Positions 36,599 to 48,282 of a stretch of DNA of 64,000 nt are shown here, piece after piece (the stretch's first letter is position 1; each line of letters starts with the position of its first letter). The position numbers were made by a program, and so were the translations under genes. Source of the stretch: Musa acuminata AAA Group (lineage: Eukaryota > Streptophyta > Magnoliopsida > Zingiberales > Musaceae); the NCBI RefSeq assembly GCF_036884655.1, contig NC_088355.1, forward strand, positions 40,351,501 through 40,415,500. Direction: 5' to 3'. The notes below the pieces were generated by a model. That model was not told where the DNA came from. It ran no database searches and saw only the letters and a list, made by a program, of their open reading frames with translations.

Positions 36599-38608
36599 AT
36601 TAACGACGATCACCGGATCGAGAGAGAGAGAAAGAAGAGAGGAAGGTTTGTCCGATCAGATTGGGGGAGTATTTAAAGGGGGGCGGCGAGGTGGGAGGCA
36701 ACGGGACGCGTGGATGGATTGGTACGAGGTGACTAGTCTGCGTCAGATGGACAGTTGTGGCGGGAAGGATAAGAAGAGGGGTCAAAAAAGAACGACGGAT
36801 AATAATAATAATAATAATAATGATGAATCCGATTGATCACGATTAGAACCACGAAAATCAACGTCTTTCTGTCGGTCCAGAAAGTATGTGGTTGACGATG
36901 AAATGCATATGAAGATTTAAACCCAAAAAAATGGAGGAGGGGGGTGGGGGTGGGGGTGGGTGGAATTCCGTATAAATTCTTATTTCCTCGTGGAGTTCCT
37001 ATCTTTTCCTATAAAGTTCAGCAATTCCAAAATATCACATAAAAATAGGATAAATTCTTCATTAAAATCATTCTCTCTCTCTCTCTCTTTTCTTTTTTTT
37101 TTCTAATTTCCTATAAAGTTCAATATTACAAAACTATCACTCAAAATATGAAATAAATTTCCTATAAAATATTCTCCGACGAAAAAAATATGTATCACGT
37201 TCCAGATTTGCCACTATCCGTCGGGGCACGAGTTCAACGTGCAGAACTCTGGGTCTGGTTGGATGTGATGGCGACCAGAAAATAAGGCCCATAGGACACT
37301 TATGAGTCATTCCTTATCCTTATTATTATTACTGATAATAATATTATTATTTTAAGTGCTGGATGGAAGGTCAGATATTACAAATAAATCCATCTTTGAT
37401 GGCCACAATCGTCCTTTTAGCATTATACTAAAGTTGTAGGTGATGCCCTTTGTCTTTGATGATGGATTGTTTCTCTCCTTGAGGAGATGCATTCTGTGAA
37501 CTTTATGGACTCAATCAAATCTGCATCAAGTTCTATGATTTACCAAGAGGATGAATCTGGATATGAATGGTGATGGTTGGACATCATGTCAAGGGGAAAA
37601 TTCACAGTGGTTTCTCGATTCATTCATTCATGTCAATAATTAGATGGTCCTGTCGGCACGAAACAAATGGCAAATAACTTTTCCCACAAGTTGCTTGATA
37701 TAAGAGAACAGTAGGATACCTGTACTAAAGCGCATGATGCATCTGTTCTTTACTTGCGGTATTCTCCGACAGGAGGAGAAGAGAATTCGTGATCATTGAA
37801 AAATGCAAAGCTAAGCTCCACATTTCTCATGGATAGTTGAGGGCACGCAATTTCAACTTGTAATCTGTGTAAGATAAGAAGAACATGTCTTGATGAAGAA
37901 CCAACAATGTTAGTACAAGAAATAAGTAAACGTCAGTAATTTACATAAAACAAAGGGAATATAAAAACAATCTAAACATTTCATTCATAATTGCATATCC
38001 ACTCTTACGATCGTTTAACATCTCTCTAATTTCTCAGTCTTGAAAGAAAGCCATCATATCCAAACCTAAAGTAATCAGGTTTATAAATCCACTCGGACTC
38101 TCAAAACCAACTCCTAATTATATCCAAAGGTTGAGCCACCGACCTTTCGATGGTCAAAGCCATTCCTGCACTGTATGACAACAATACTCAGCTGAAGAAA
38201 TTTAGCGATGCCCTGCAGAAGATGTGATGCATGCAAATGACACGAGCAAACTGATTTGAGATCACCAAGGCATCATTACAATGATTGTGCAGTAATGAAT
38301 AACAATAAAGATCTAATCGATGATGTCATCAGACACTTTCTTATTTCATACAATTAATAAAGCTTCGCCACCCTACCTGTGCATAATAAACGCATGTACA
38401 ACTTCAGATTCAACGTATGTACATGAGAAACCATATATACAACAAAAGATGAATCCTCCAGTGAAGATGATCTGAGCCACCCCATATACCCAAGATTTCA
38501 CATCAGCCCACAAAATATGGGCCTAATATTCACTCGCTTGCCTGAGATAAAAGGAGCCTGGGAGTCATTTGGTTCAAAGAAATTGGCATATTTCTTAAGT
38601 ATGGAGAT
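36599..38608. other. Intergenic region: hydrolase promoter side and 3' flank of the next gene
   Basis: It contains an (AAT)n run at 36800-36821, a G-rich stretch at 36935-36962 (GGGGTGGGGGTGGGGG), a (CT)n run near 37072-37088, and a repeated word TTTCCTATAAAGTTCA around 37010 and 37110. The stretch from 37200 to 38608 is plain AT-rich sequence that probably includes the 3' UTR of the gene ending at 38609. No gene is supported. Confidence 0.45.
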
Positions 38609-41453
38609 CTATATAGAGGGAAACAAGCAGCCAATTGTCCAACCTAAGAGCAACCCTGCACCAGCCAGACCCAACCCAACAGCAAAGGCAACGGCATATT
38701 TGCATATGTGACGTTTGTGCTTTTTACTCCCGTTTCTTGTTATGTTACCTTTGCCTGAGAGTTTCCCCTTCAATGGCATCCAGGGCAGCACAGGGATGAT
38801 CGTCGCTATCTGATGGTCCTTGATCTTGAGTTGGAGAAAAATGTTATCGAGTTGCAGCACTCGTAGCCACTGCTTGTATGCAAATAGATGTGATGCCTGT
38901 CTGAACAACAGCTTGACTATGTGTTCCTTCTCATCATAAGCTTTCTGGGCTGCTATTTCAGCTATCCTAGCTCGGGTTTGGGAATGGTGAAGTGCCTCCA
39001 GCAGCTCAGCCCTTGAAAAGTCATGCTCAGATGTATGGTTATCTTCATGTTGTTCATCATTTACATAACCTCGTGTGTGGCTGCATATGATTGTTAGATC
39101 AAAAACATATTCAGACACTGTAGTTAAATGGAGGATTCCCTCTTTCAAGACATGTTCATAGCAAAGATAAATAATAGGAAGAGAACATGCCAAGTGGAAG
39201 AGACTTTGTCAAAGTTTTGAAGCACAAATAATTGAAGATGACATGTCTGGATGGGCATAAAAGATCAAAGAACAAGCCAACAAGGATATGTAACAGGGTC
39301 AAAGCATCACAGAGAATCACTAAGTAAATTAAACATGTGATTTTAACATAGGTCAATTTGTTTGATCTCCATATGGTTTTCAAGGATCATAATTATATGC
39401 GTGGATATATATTTATGATTGGTTATGATTAACAAACTACTAATAGGTACAAGTGGATCCCTTAATCAAGCAGCACTAGATTACTCAACTTCAATAAATA
39501 ATTTTGAATCACTAATCATTCACTTAAATCTTGACATGAAAAACGATCAACAGAATGAGATATCAGTATATAGGACTTCAAAAATATGTCATGTCCAAAT
39601 TTGCATTGGACACAGACTGTTCCATCCATAGTATGGTCTAATGATTTAAACCAGCCTTAGAAGCAAGAAAGAAAATAAACTGGAAAAGCAGATTTCCAAG
39701 CAAAGGACCAGTAAAATACAATTGACAATCGATCCTGCATGAGAATAGCCTTTGGGCTTACTATGCCAGGCATATTATCCAAATTGTGTGATTAGCGGGT
39801 TTCTGGACTCGGTTTACCAAATTTAAGTCATTTCAGTGGGTTAAATCATGTCAAAAGCAATCATCTCAATGATGACCCAATTTAAACTGACTTGTTTCTG
39901 TATGGGTATGGGACAGTAAGTACAACTTACACCTGTATTAGGTGGCTCAGGTTTGGTTTAAAAATTTGATATTATTGAGTTCAACAAGGATTTTTTATCA
40001 TTGCATATGCATCTTATGCCCGTCTCAATCTTAACCATCCCATTTTAGTTCTATAAATAATATCCTCATCAACCTCCCCATCCTGTTTTATGATGGATAA
40101 CAGTTTTTTTTCTTTTAAAGTCAATTTAGGTCAGATTGCACCTTCTACTCCATAGATGTGCCTAATGTTACACTTCGTATAATTGGTCATGAACGTATTT
40201 AATCTGCAAAACTTATTCTATAAAGGTTGTCCCCATAACGATTTATCCAGTCTACTCTCAAGCAAGACAACATTATTAACAAACAATATACAGTGTAGAA
40301 TTTTATTTTGAACAGATTGAGTTCATCGAATTAGAGTTCAAATAGACAAGCATCGAAGGCCAACTGTTAATGCAACCATACAATAATCGGACTAAATTCA
40401 ATGTTAACAGACAAATATAACACACCATGCAGGCTCACAGAAAAACTATAGAATTTGCTGAAAGATAAAACATATGGTGATAGGGCCTTACCTGTACAAT
40501 TTCTCTGAATCATGGAGCATATAGCCTCTTTCACCAGAAGACAAATTCTTGTTCTCAGAGTTTGCAAAAGAAAATGTATTATGTGAGTGTTCGTTGGCAT
40601 TGCTTATGTCTGCACTTAACTTTCTTCCCGATGATGATTGAAAATTCCCACATTTATCCATATTCTCAGAAGAAGAAAGGTTCTTAGTAACATGAATTGT
40701 CTCTCTGGGTTTAGGCAGATCACAGTTTTCAATATGCTGTTGCATTGATTTTTGGGCAATTAATAAAGCCAACTCATCTTTGTCTGCAATACGCCACCAT
40801 GGCTCAGAGTTATTACTCCCAGTCCAAGGTGTTTCAAGGTCCGAAGAAGCCTTTTCTGGCCTTGTCAAACTTAATTGATCAACTGACTCCATATCCAGAA
40901 GTTCGTTCTTCTTATGAAAATAATCACTCACAGGTGCCTTCCGCTTTGGTAACTGTTGTGGATTACTGGTTGCTGTCTTAATATCTTTGACCATAGTTTC
41001 AGAATCATGCATCACGACAGTTGATGATACCATCGAAGGTGGTTCCAGAATACTCTCTTCCTTTTTAAGAGTAAAATTGTTAAAGTCAATTGGCAAAGAT
41101 TCCAGATCCAACTTTGATGTTGGGACCATAGTTTCCATGTCCTTCTCATCAACTTCATCTTCTAAGGAGCTTAGTTGCTCAAAGATAAAGTCCTTTTGGT
41201 TTCCAAAATTGGGTTGCAGCTGAAGCCACCATTTTGTTTCAGGTGAAAGATTAGCATTCATGGAATTCCTGTTCAAAGGCATCAAGTTGGGAACAGAATT
41301 ATCTTGTGCAATTGCTGTGTTCCCATTGCCTAAATCATTTTGTGGGGTAGACGATGGACAACAAGCTAATTTTGGAGCTCGTTTTGCATCTTCCTGGACT
41401 AGACAACGGTTCGCAGTGCGCTGCCAAGCAGCCCTTGCTTCTGCAGCTGCCAT
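38609..41453 (-). CDS. Plant protein of unknown function with C-terminal membrane segment (two exons)
   Basis: The minus-strand exons are 40492-41453 and 38609-39080, joined across a 1.4-kb intron in phase 2 (AG|C), giving 477 aa. It starts MAAAEARAAWQRTANRCLVQ. Residues about 65-90 contain PETKWWLQLQPNFG. The middle is hydrophilic and low in conservation, with EPWWRIADKDELALLIAQKS near residue 230. After the intron comes a helical block (RAELLEALHHSQTRARIAEI, then RQASHLFAYKQWLRVLQLD), then a basic patch (KKHKRH) and a single hydrophobic segment (about 448-472), so it is probably tail-anchored. I recall the same start and WW motif in Arabidopsis At2g46550, which is consistent with the local gene order. 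No enzymatic motif is visible and the function is unknown. Confidence 0.82.
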
Positions 41454-41468
41454 TAGTAGCCCATTTCC

Positions 41469-41492
41469 TCAAACTATTTTCATAATCTTCAT
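41469..41492 (-). promoter_or_regulatory. Seven-codon upstream ORF
   Basis: On the minus strand ATGAAGATTATGAAAATAG starts directly after a good acceptor (CCTCTGGCAG) and stops at TGA, 15 bases before the main ATG at 41453. If this acceptor is used by a 5' UTR intron, the uORF would sit at the start of that exon. Its role is only inferred. Confidence 0.4.
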
Positions 41493-42452
41493 CTGCCAGA
41501 GGAAAACATATCAGCTTCATATCCTCATTTAAGAGAAAATCAAACAAACTCTCAGAAGCAAGTCTATCAAAATAACTTAAATTCTAGATGTCAAGCAGAT
41601 CTGATTTTCAAAGCATTTTCCAGAAACAGTTATACATATAAATAAGCTTCCGAGTTTAAAAGCTTTTTACGGTCAAGACAACCTAAGCTGAAAGGCACTT
41701 CCAAATAGAAGTACCTTCAATCTAAGCAGTGCTATATGGTGTTCCACAACATTTTCTGTAACCACGATACTGCTCTGAGATCAATGCCAGTGAGGATCTC
41801 CAGTGCTGTGCCATAGGACCTGCCTATATCCACCAATGGAAATCCTTCCCAAAGGAGGACTTTCCTATCTATACCCCGGCAATGGCTACCTAACCCAATA
41901 TTACATTTGCAACAAAAACAAATATAGTCAGTGGTAACAACAAGGAACTGAGAAGAACATTTTTATTTTTCATAGCAAACTATCTTATATTATATTTTTT
42001 TAAAAGGAAGAATTTGATTAAAAAAAAAAAATCTAACAACCAGTTGATTTAAGAAAACTGCAATTGGCATATTTAACTTCTTTCCAAGACCTATCAAGTA
42101 CAATGACAAACACACAGGGAATCAAGATGCCAACTTCATAGTTTCATTATGAATCCTATCAGCTTCAGCGCCAACTTACTCCAACTAATTAGTCAGGCAG
42201 GAATCATGATGAATAATAAGCCATTACAGAGTCTGACAAGGGCTAAGATAGAGCACAAGGAAGCTGCTTGTGGTAGGCTAAAATGAACCCGAGAACTATT
42301 AAAAGCACTCGATTTTATTTTTAATGCTATTCAAGACAAGTTAACGAGGTGGGGCCACCATACACTGGTCATAGACTAAATACTGATTTGTAACTTTCTT
42401 CTAGGTAACTCTCCATGGAGCAAATTATCAAAAGTCATGGCAGCAACATCAA

Positions 42453-42600
42453 CAGAGAAATAAAACAATAATAGAAGATAACAAGGAGTTGATGGCTTCC
42501 ATATTTAGATTGACATACATTGGAAGCTAACTATTACTGTCTTCTATTATTGTTTTGTTTCTCTGGCTTCCATATTTAGATTGACATACATTGTGTAAGC
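42453..42600. repeat. Inverted repeat plus short direct repeats
   Basis: AGAGAAATAAAACAATAATA at about 42453 is the reverse complement, with one mismatch, of the arm ending near 42564. GGCTTCCATATTTAGATTGA is repeated directly in the loop (about 42492) and after the second arm (about 42565). The word GAGTTGATGGCTTCCATAT recurs again near 42605. Confidence 0.7.
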
Positions 42601-44557
42601 AACGAGTTGATGGCTTCCATATCAGACAATAATAAAAAAATATCATGTCATTATATTTTTAACTTTGGCCAATTGGAGAATGATCCTTGTTTTAGTGCCT
42701 GAGTCATCAATATCACAACCCAACCTTTTCAAATTAAACATAGTGTTATAGATCACAACTCAATGTTGAGAAGACACCATAGAAGTGTTTTGCGGACTTG
42801 AGATATGCTTGCTAACCTGACGTGAACATCAAAAGCTGATACCAGATTCTGAAAAGAAGAATTAAGTTAAATATGCAAAAATGGATTTTGTAAAGGACAT
42901 AAAAGGTGAGTTGAAGGAAAATAGAAATAAAAAATGACAATCTTATATGATATCAGCGGGGTGCTTTGGAGCTGGATTGCAAGCTCAGATTACCGATAGA
43001 CTTCCGGTGACAGCGATCAGCGGTCACTGATTTCCAAATATTCTCTATCCAAATTATTGTGATTTTAGACAACATTTGTTCCGATCAGTAACAACTATAC
43101 TTACTAATACAAAGCACAATTCTGACTTCCAATATATGCAAGTTGTCGGGGCTTGTTTAGATGTATTTTTTGGCCTGTAGTGATGGCAAGTCTTCATAAA
43201 TTCATGAAAATTGTAAGCAGGAGTTTCACTCAAGAAACCAATGTCCATAATCTTGTGAAGTCTACAACCTTACTTTTCAAAGAAAGGGAAACGCTCCCAA
43301 AATCTTCCCTTCCCAAGCAAATATACGCTATCCCTTCATCGTGAATATGGCGAGATTCATCAAGCAGGCTAAAAACCACAACAATCAAAGAAACAGAATA
43401 GTAGCCGCACACGGTTCAGTAGACCTTTAGATCAGCAGAAGGCAAGCAAAGGCAACAAAGAGAACAATTTGAGGCCAACCAAATAATTCTCATTTGGCAG
43501 ATCTAGAAATTGAAATCCTAATTTAGCTACCATTCGAAAAGCACAGCTGACAAAGCTTCAGAAAAGAACAAAGAAGAGGAAAATACAACAACTGGCAGCA
43601 AGAGATTTCATAAATCATCGATCATCACCAGATCCGAACAACACGAAAGCCCAAAAGAACCACAATCCATCAACACAAACTAGAACCCATCATGACAACC
43701 GACACCTCTAAAATCCCAACAAAATCAGCAAGCAAGCAGGAAATCAAGAGATCAGAAGACAATTTTATGAGAAGACCGGACTCCGGAATCTAATAATCAA
43801 GGATCGGGGACGAAGAAACATACTACAGAATTTGTACGGACAAGAAACTTGAGGGAGATCAAATTCCAGAATCAGACCCACTCAGTAGCAGCACGATGAT
43901 CGACCTGCAAATCTGGTTTGAAGAAAAGAAGAAACCAGAAACGAAATCGGATCACGATGGTATGCGCTCCCTCTCCCTCCCTCTCCCTCTTCGTTTATCT
44001 TGCTGGCTTTTGCCATTTTAATCCACTTCGTAATTTCAATCATATAATTTTCCTTTCCCCAAGTAATATCGTAAGCGAAACTTCCAAAAACAGCCACCGA
44101 CTTGCAGGCCCCCCCGATTTTACACAGTAATATCTTATCGCCTGCGCTCATCGGGGTACGTTGCCGGCGGGTCCCACGAATGGATCGCTCCCACCACCAC
44201 GATGCGTGCATTTATACATTAGGATTAGGAAGGAAGCAAGAAAATTTTTCCTACCCGCTGACTGCGATGGTACCCGCGTGATGTGCGTGGAGGCAGCAGG
44301 CCAAGGATCCTGGGACCCACCTGTTGGCGTCGTCGCAAAGGAGGTAACACGACGGGTGAGGAGAGGGAAGGCACGGACAAGAGACGGTCACCCCAAGAAC
44401 GTGGACGGAGATGGTCGGCGGAGATTGGGTCGACAAAGACCTCCCTCGCTTTCGGCGGGTGAACGTCAGCGCGTCCGGAGGAAGGGTAGCTGGGTCACAT
44501 CCGTGGCGACGCGGACGGTTTTGCCGAGTCCGTGTGTGCTCTCCAACCCACACGGAG

Positions 44558-44791
44558 GCTAACTAGACTCCATCCCAATGGAATACGTATATCTGTAACA
44601 CTAACAATGTGATCATCCGTCACGACGTATACAAGTCAGGCTATATGTCAAGTTCATTATATTATACGATAGGAGCTAACTGTACTCCATCCCAGTGGAA
44701 CACGCATATCTGTAACACTAACAATGTGATCATCCGTCCCGACGTATACAAGTCGGGTTATATGTCAAGTTCATTATATTATATAATAGGA
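44558..44791 (+). repeat. Tandem duplication, period 117 bp
   Basis: GCTAACTAGACTCCATCCCA at 44558 recurs as GCTAACTGTACTCCATCCCA at 44675. Both copies continue through ATCTGTAACACTAACAATGT and GTCAAGTTCATTATATTATA. Differences are few. Confidence 0.85.
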
Positions 44792-46164
44792 CGGTGACCC
44801 GAGTCCATCACTCCCAGTAAACCATGAGCTCGGTGGACCCCACCAATCCGATGTATGGCACACAGGTTAACGCTGAAGAAAGCTACGGGCAAACTCTTCT
44901 CGTGACCGAGTATAAAGGTGCAGAAGCAGGAAGCAAAAGAGGGCTGAGCTGTCTCACCAAACACATCCTCTTCACAACTAAAACGTGGAACGGGGTCTCA
45001 TCTTTTTCGGTTCTACCTAAACAAGCCCACAAACCAGGTGCCTAAAACTGTGTTCTTACTCTTTCTACCATGACTAGCAGCACCTTTCAGCTCTCGCCAG
45101 TTGCCAGGACTCTTTTTATTTTGGTAAGAAGGTTTAGGAATGTATGCAATTCTGGGAATCATGGTATTGAGATTCGTGCAATTTGCACAACGCAGGAGCA
45201 AAGCGATCACTGATCTCCAAATGTAGGATGTGGTACTGATTAATTCTAACAAGAAAACCATCAAACCACAACCCGGTAAACCACCAATCAGTACACTGAA
45301 TTAGAGAAGTAGCAGTGAAGCAGATCATATTTGGCATCTAAAACACTAACCATTCATTGTTGGTTCACGTAATCAAACATGGAGAACTACTAACTACCAT
45401 TAGTCGCATGTAATTAAGGTCATACGCAAAGATATTGTAATTCCAAACATATTGTTGATAAAATGATTTAGAAAACGAATAAATGGCACTCTTTCAAGTT
45501 ATATTAACAGATAGATGAGCCTCTTACCTGAAGCAGTGACGAGAAGATGGTCCAACTACCAAGAAGCGCCTTCAATTGCTGGTCCATTCATGGTGATTAC
45601 TGCCAAAAGCAATGTGTCAGTGACTGAGTCAGCATAGATTAAACAAGATAGAGACCTTGACACCAGGCATTTAGCACTGAATCAAACTGCCTAAATGTAT
45701 TAAACGAGAAACATGACAAAATCGACAACCATCATAGGTCCATAGCGAAAAGAATGGAACTAAGGAAAGCTGGGAGAGCATGCAGCTCTTATGATGCAAC
45801 TCTTTTCATCTGCTTGTCTCCTTCTGTTATAAGAATATTTTTGTAGTAGAGCAAAAGCAACAGCCTAACTGCAGTTCACTCACCGTTGGAGAGTACTACA
45901 ACAGGATAAGTCGGTACTGATCAATCAGAGGATTCCTTTCAGCCATGAATGCATGGAAAAGATAAAGAATATAATAGTAACCCAATGGTCAATACGAGAT
46001 TTCATTTTCATATCTATCAATTATAAGACCTATCAAAATCTTTGCAAAATCCTGGATTCAAGATGTTTGGTGGGTTTCTATCAGATAAAACTCTTCAGCA
46101 TTGACGATATCAGAACTGTCAAGATTTTAGTCTGGTTCTGAATACATTACAGTAAGAAGCTCTC

Positions 46165-46329
46165 CTAAACATGCTTCTGCAAACCCAAATCAAATGTTGG
46201 AATATCATCTAATTTGTGGTACTTATCTGATATATTCTGAAGCTCGTGTTTCTTGATGTCGAGTATGTTGCTGCTGCTATTTCAAAGCATTGGGCCCTCT
46301 ACTTCTGTATTCTTATCATTGCTCGCAGT
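46165..46329 (-). pseudogene. Exon-like fragment with one internal stop, unidentified
   Basis: On the minus strand a good acceptor (TTTTGTTTCAG) at 46330 is followed by 55 codons in one frame. The first part reads TASNDKNTEVEGPML. A single TGA follows, then the frame continues as NSSSNILDIKKHELQ and IPTFDLGLQKHV before TAG at 46165. Composition looks protein-like, but I do not recognise a family. It may instead end truly at the first TGA, or be chance. Confidence 0.25.
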
Positions 46330-46824
46330 CTGAAACAAAAGTGAGCACATTCCAAACCAAGTTCCCATAAAAAATTGAAAGACTAGAAAGAAAAATAAAG
46401 GGTTAAGATCCATTTTAACTCATTTGGTTTTTAACCATGGACTTCTTAAGTCCTTATAGTTTACTCGTGGTTAAAATAATCTCTATATTTTCAAAAACAT
46501 AACATATATGGGCTTAAAGTCTGCTTACGTGACATATTGACTCACAATAAATCTTTAATATATTAACACATATAATTTAAGCTTAAAAGGTTAAAATCCA
46601 TTTTAGCCCCTGTGATTTTGGTCATGAATCCCTTAAGCCCTTATGGTTTACTCGTGTCTAAAATAACCCATACATTTAAAAAATGTAGCATAAAAACCCC
46701 TCCTTTTATCAAGTTTGAGTTGATAGGCGTTAGAATCTACTTGCGTGACATGCTGACTCATAATAAATTATTAATATAATAACATAGGTAATTTAAGTTT
46801 TAAAAAAAACTGAGACCACCGTTA

Positions 46825-47386
46825 ATGGCGGGAGGAGGCGTTGTCGTGAAAGCAACCACCAGTAGTAGCACTGAGCCGCTGCTACCCAATAAGGCGTTGT
46901 ACACATGCAACCTCTCCCGCACTGACAACAATCTCAAGAGCTTTTGGTCCTACCTCAAGTAGATGTGTGTTGACCTATCCGACGCTAGGTACGTAGTGGT
47001 CTCCTAATCCCTCTTCCTCCTCCTAGGCATCTTTGTCCTTGTCGCCTCTCACTTCATCCTCTCTTATGCCCCCACCCACCGTACCTACAACGTGATGGTC
47101 CAACTCTTCCTCACCTCTGCCTCCGACCTCTGCCTTTGTCCATCGCTATAACCTCCGTTGCTTCCTCGATAAGCTGGTTAGGGAGAGCGAGCGGGTTCGG
47201 CAAGCCTATATGGACCAACTCAATCGCTCCTTCCGCCTGCTTTCCGTCTATGATGTCATGCTTCATAGGGGAGGTGGATTACAAGGTATGGTGGTACTCG
47301 TCGGGATCGGAGCAGGTGCCATCGCAATGGCGGGCAACACCGTGGTGGGCGACGTGGTGACATACGCGTTGGAGTTGGCGAGTTGA
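46825..47386 (+). pseudogene. DUF3537-like gene fragment, left arm
   Basis: The fragment starts ATGGCGGGAGGAGGCG at 46825. Reading with corrections for stops and shifts gives SFWSYLK, MCVDLSDAR, SLFLLLGIFVLVASHFILSY, then FLDKLVRESERVRQAYMDQ and LNRSFRLLSVY. This is the N-terminal half of a plant DUF3537 multi-membrane protein, as I recall that family. In-frame stops (after SYLK and before SLFLLL) disable it. It is retained within the Mutator-like element. Confidence 0.65.
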
Positions 47387-47398
47387 ATCTATCGGATG

Positions 47399-47835
47399 TC
47401 ACTCGCTAGCTCCAGGGCACGTGCCTCCACGGCACTGCCTGCCATTGCGAACGACACCCGCTCCGATCCTGACGAACCACCATACCTTGTAAACCACCTC
47501 CCCAGCGAAGAGGTAAAGGTGGGAGAGGCCAAAGGTGGAGGTGAGGGAGAGCTGGACTAGACCACCATGTTGTAGGCGCGATGGGTGGGGGTATAGGAGA
47601 GGACGAAGTGCGAGGCGGTGGAGACGAAGACGCCTAGGAGGAGGAAGAGGAACCAAGAGACCACTGCGTGCCTAGTGTCGGATTGGTCGACGCACATCCA
47701 CTTGAGGCAAGACCAGAAGCTACTGATCTCGTTGTCAGCGAAGGAAAGACTACGTGCATACGATGCCTTGCTAGACAGCAATGGCTCGACGCTGTTGCTG
47801 GTGGTCACTTCCATGACGACGCATTCTCCCGCCAT
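47399..47835 (-). pseudogene. DUF3537-like gene fragment, right arm
   Basis: This is an inverted, diverged copy of the left-arm fragment. From 47835 it is open for 92 codons (MAGECVVMEVTTSNS, then KWMCVDQSDTRHAVVSWFLF and LLLGVFVSTASHFVLSY). It is then shifted and lacks the part equivalent to FLDKLVRESERVRQ in the left arm, rejoining at AGEVVYKVWW. The frame is better kept than in the left arm, so a truncated peptide could be made if it is transcribed. Confidence 0.65.
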
Positions 47836-48282
47836 TGATGGTGGTCTTAGTTTTTTTTTAAACTTAAATTACATGTGTTATTATATTAATGGTTTATTGT
47901 GAGTCAATATGCCACGTAAACAGACTCTGACATCTGTAAACTTAGACTTGATGGGAGGGACTTATATGTTATGTTTTTAAAAATATAGAGGTTATTTTAA
48001 ATATGAGTAAATCATAAGAGCTCAAGAGGTCCATGACCAAAACGACGAGAGCTAAAATGAACCTTAACCCTTTAAATAAATTACACATGTTAATATATTA
48101 ATGATTTATTGTGAATCAGCTTATCACGTAAGTAGAGTCTAACGTTTGTTAACTCAAACTTGACGGGAGGAGCTTATATACTACGTTTTTAAAAATATAT
48201 GGGTTATTTTATACACGAGTAAATCATAAAAACTTAAGAGATCCATAACCAAAATCAAAGAGGTTAAAATGGACTTTAACCT

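Larger units (their letters stand above)
41493..46164. other. Upstream region of the unknown membrane-protein gene
   Basis: A 5' UTR intron of about 2 kb may be present on the minus strand, because the sequence near 43800-43960 looks like a first exon and leader while 41493 carries an acceptor. The region 43960-44560 is GC-richer, as a promoter would be. A 117-bp tandem duplication occupies 44558-44791. From 44830 to 46160 I see no supported gene. Confidence 0.4.
46400..48282. mobile_element. Palindromic Mutator-like element (Pack-MULE-like)
   Basis: The left end reads GGGTTAAGATCCATTTTA and the right end, reverse-complemented, AGGTTAAAGTCCATTTTA. The same nine bases, AAAAATAAA, flank the element at 46391-46399 and 48283-48291, the target-duplication length of Mutator elements. 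Each arm has two head-to-tail copies of an about 200-bp AT-rich terminal repeat (46400-46800 on the left, 47870-48282 on the right, inverted). Within the arms lie two opposed copies of a host-gene fragment (46825-47386 and 47399-47835). No transposase is present, so it is non-autonomous. The flanking repeat is A-rich and could be chance, but its register with both ends is exact. Confidence 0.75.
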
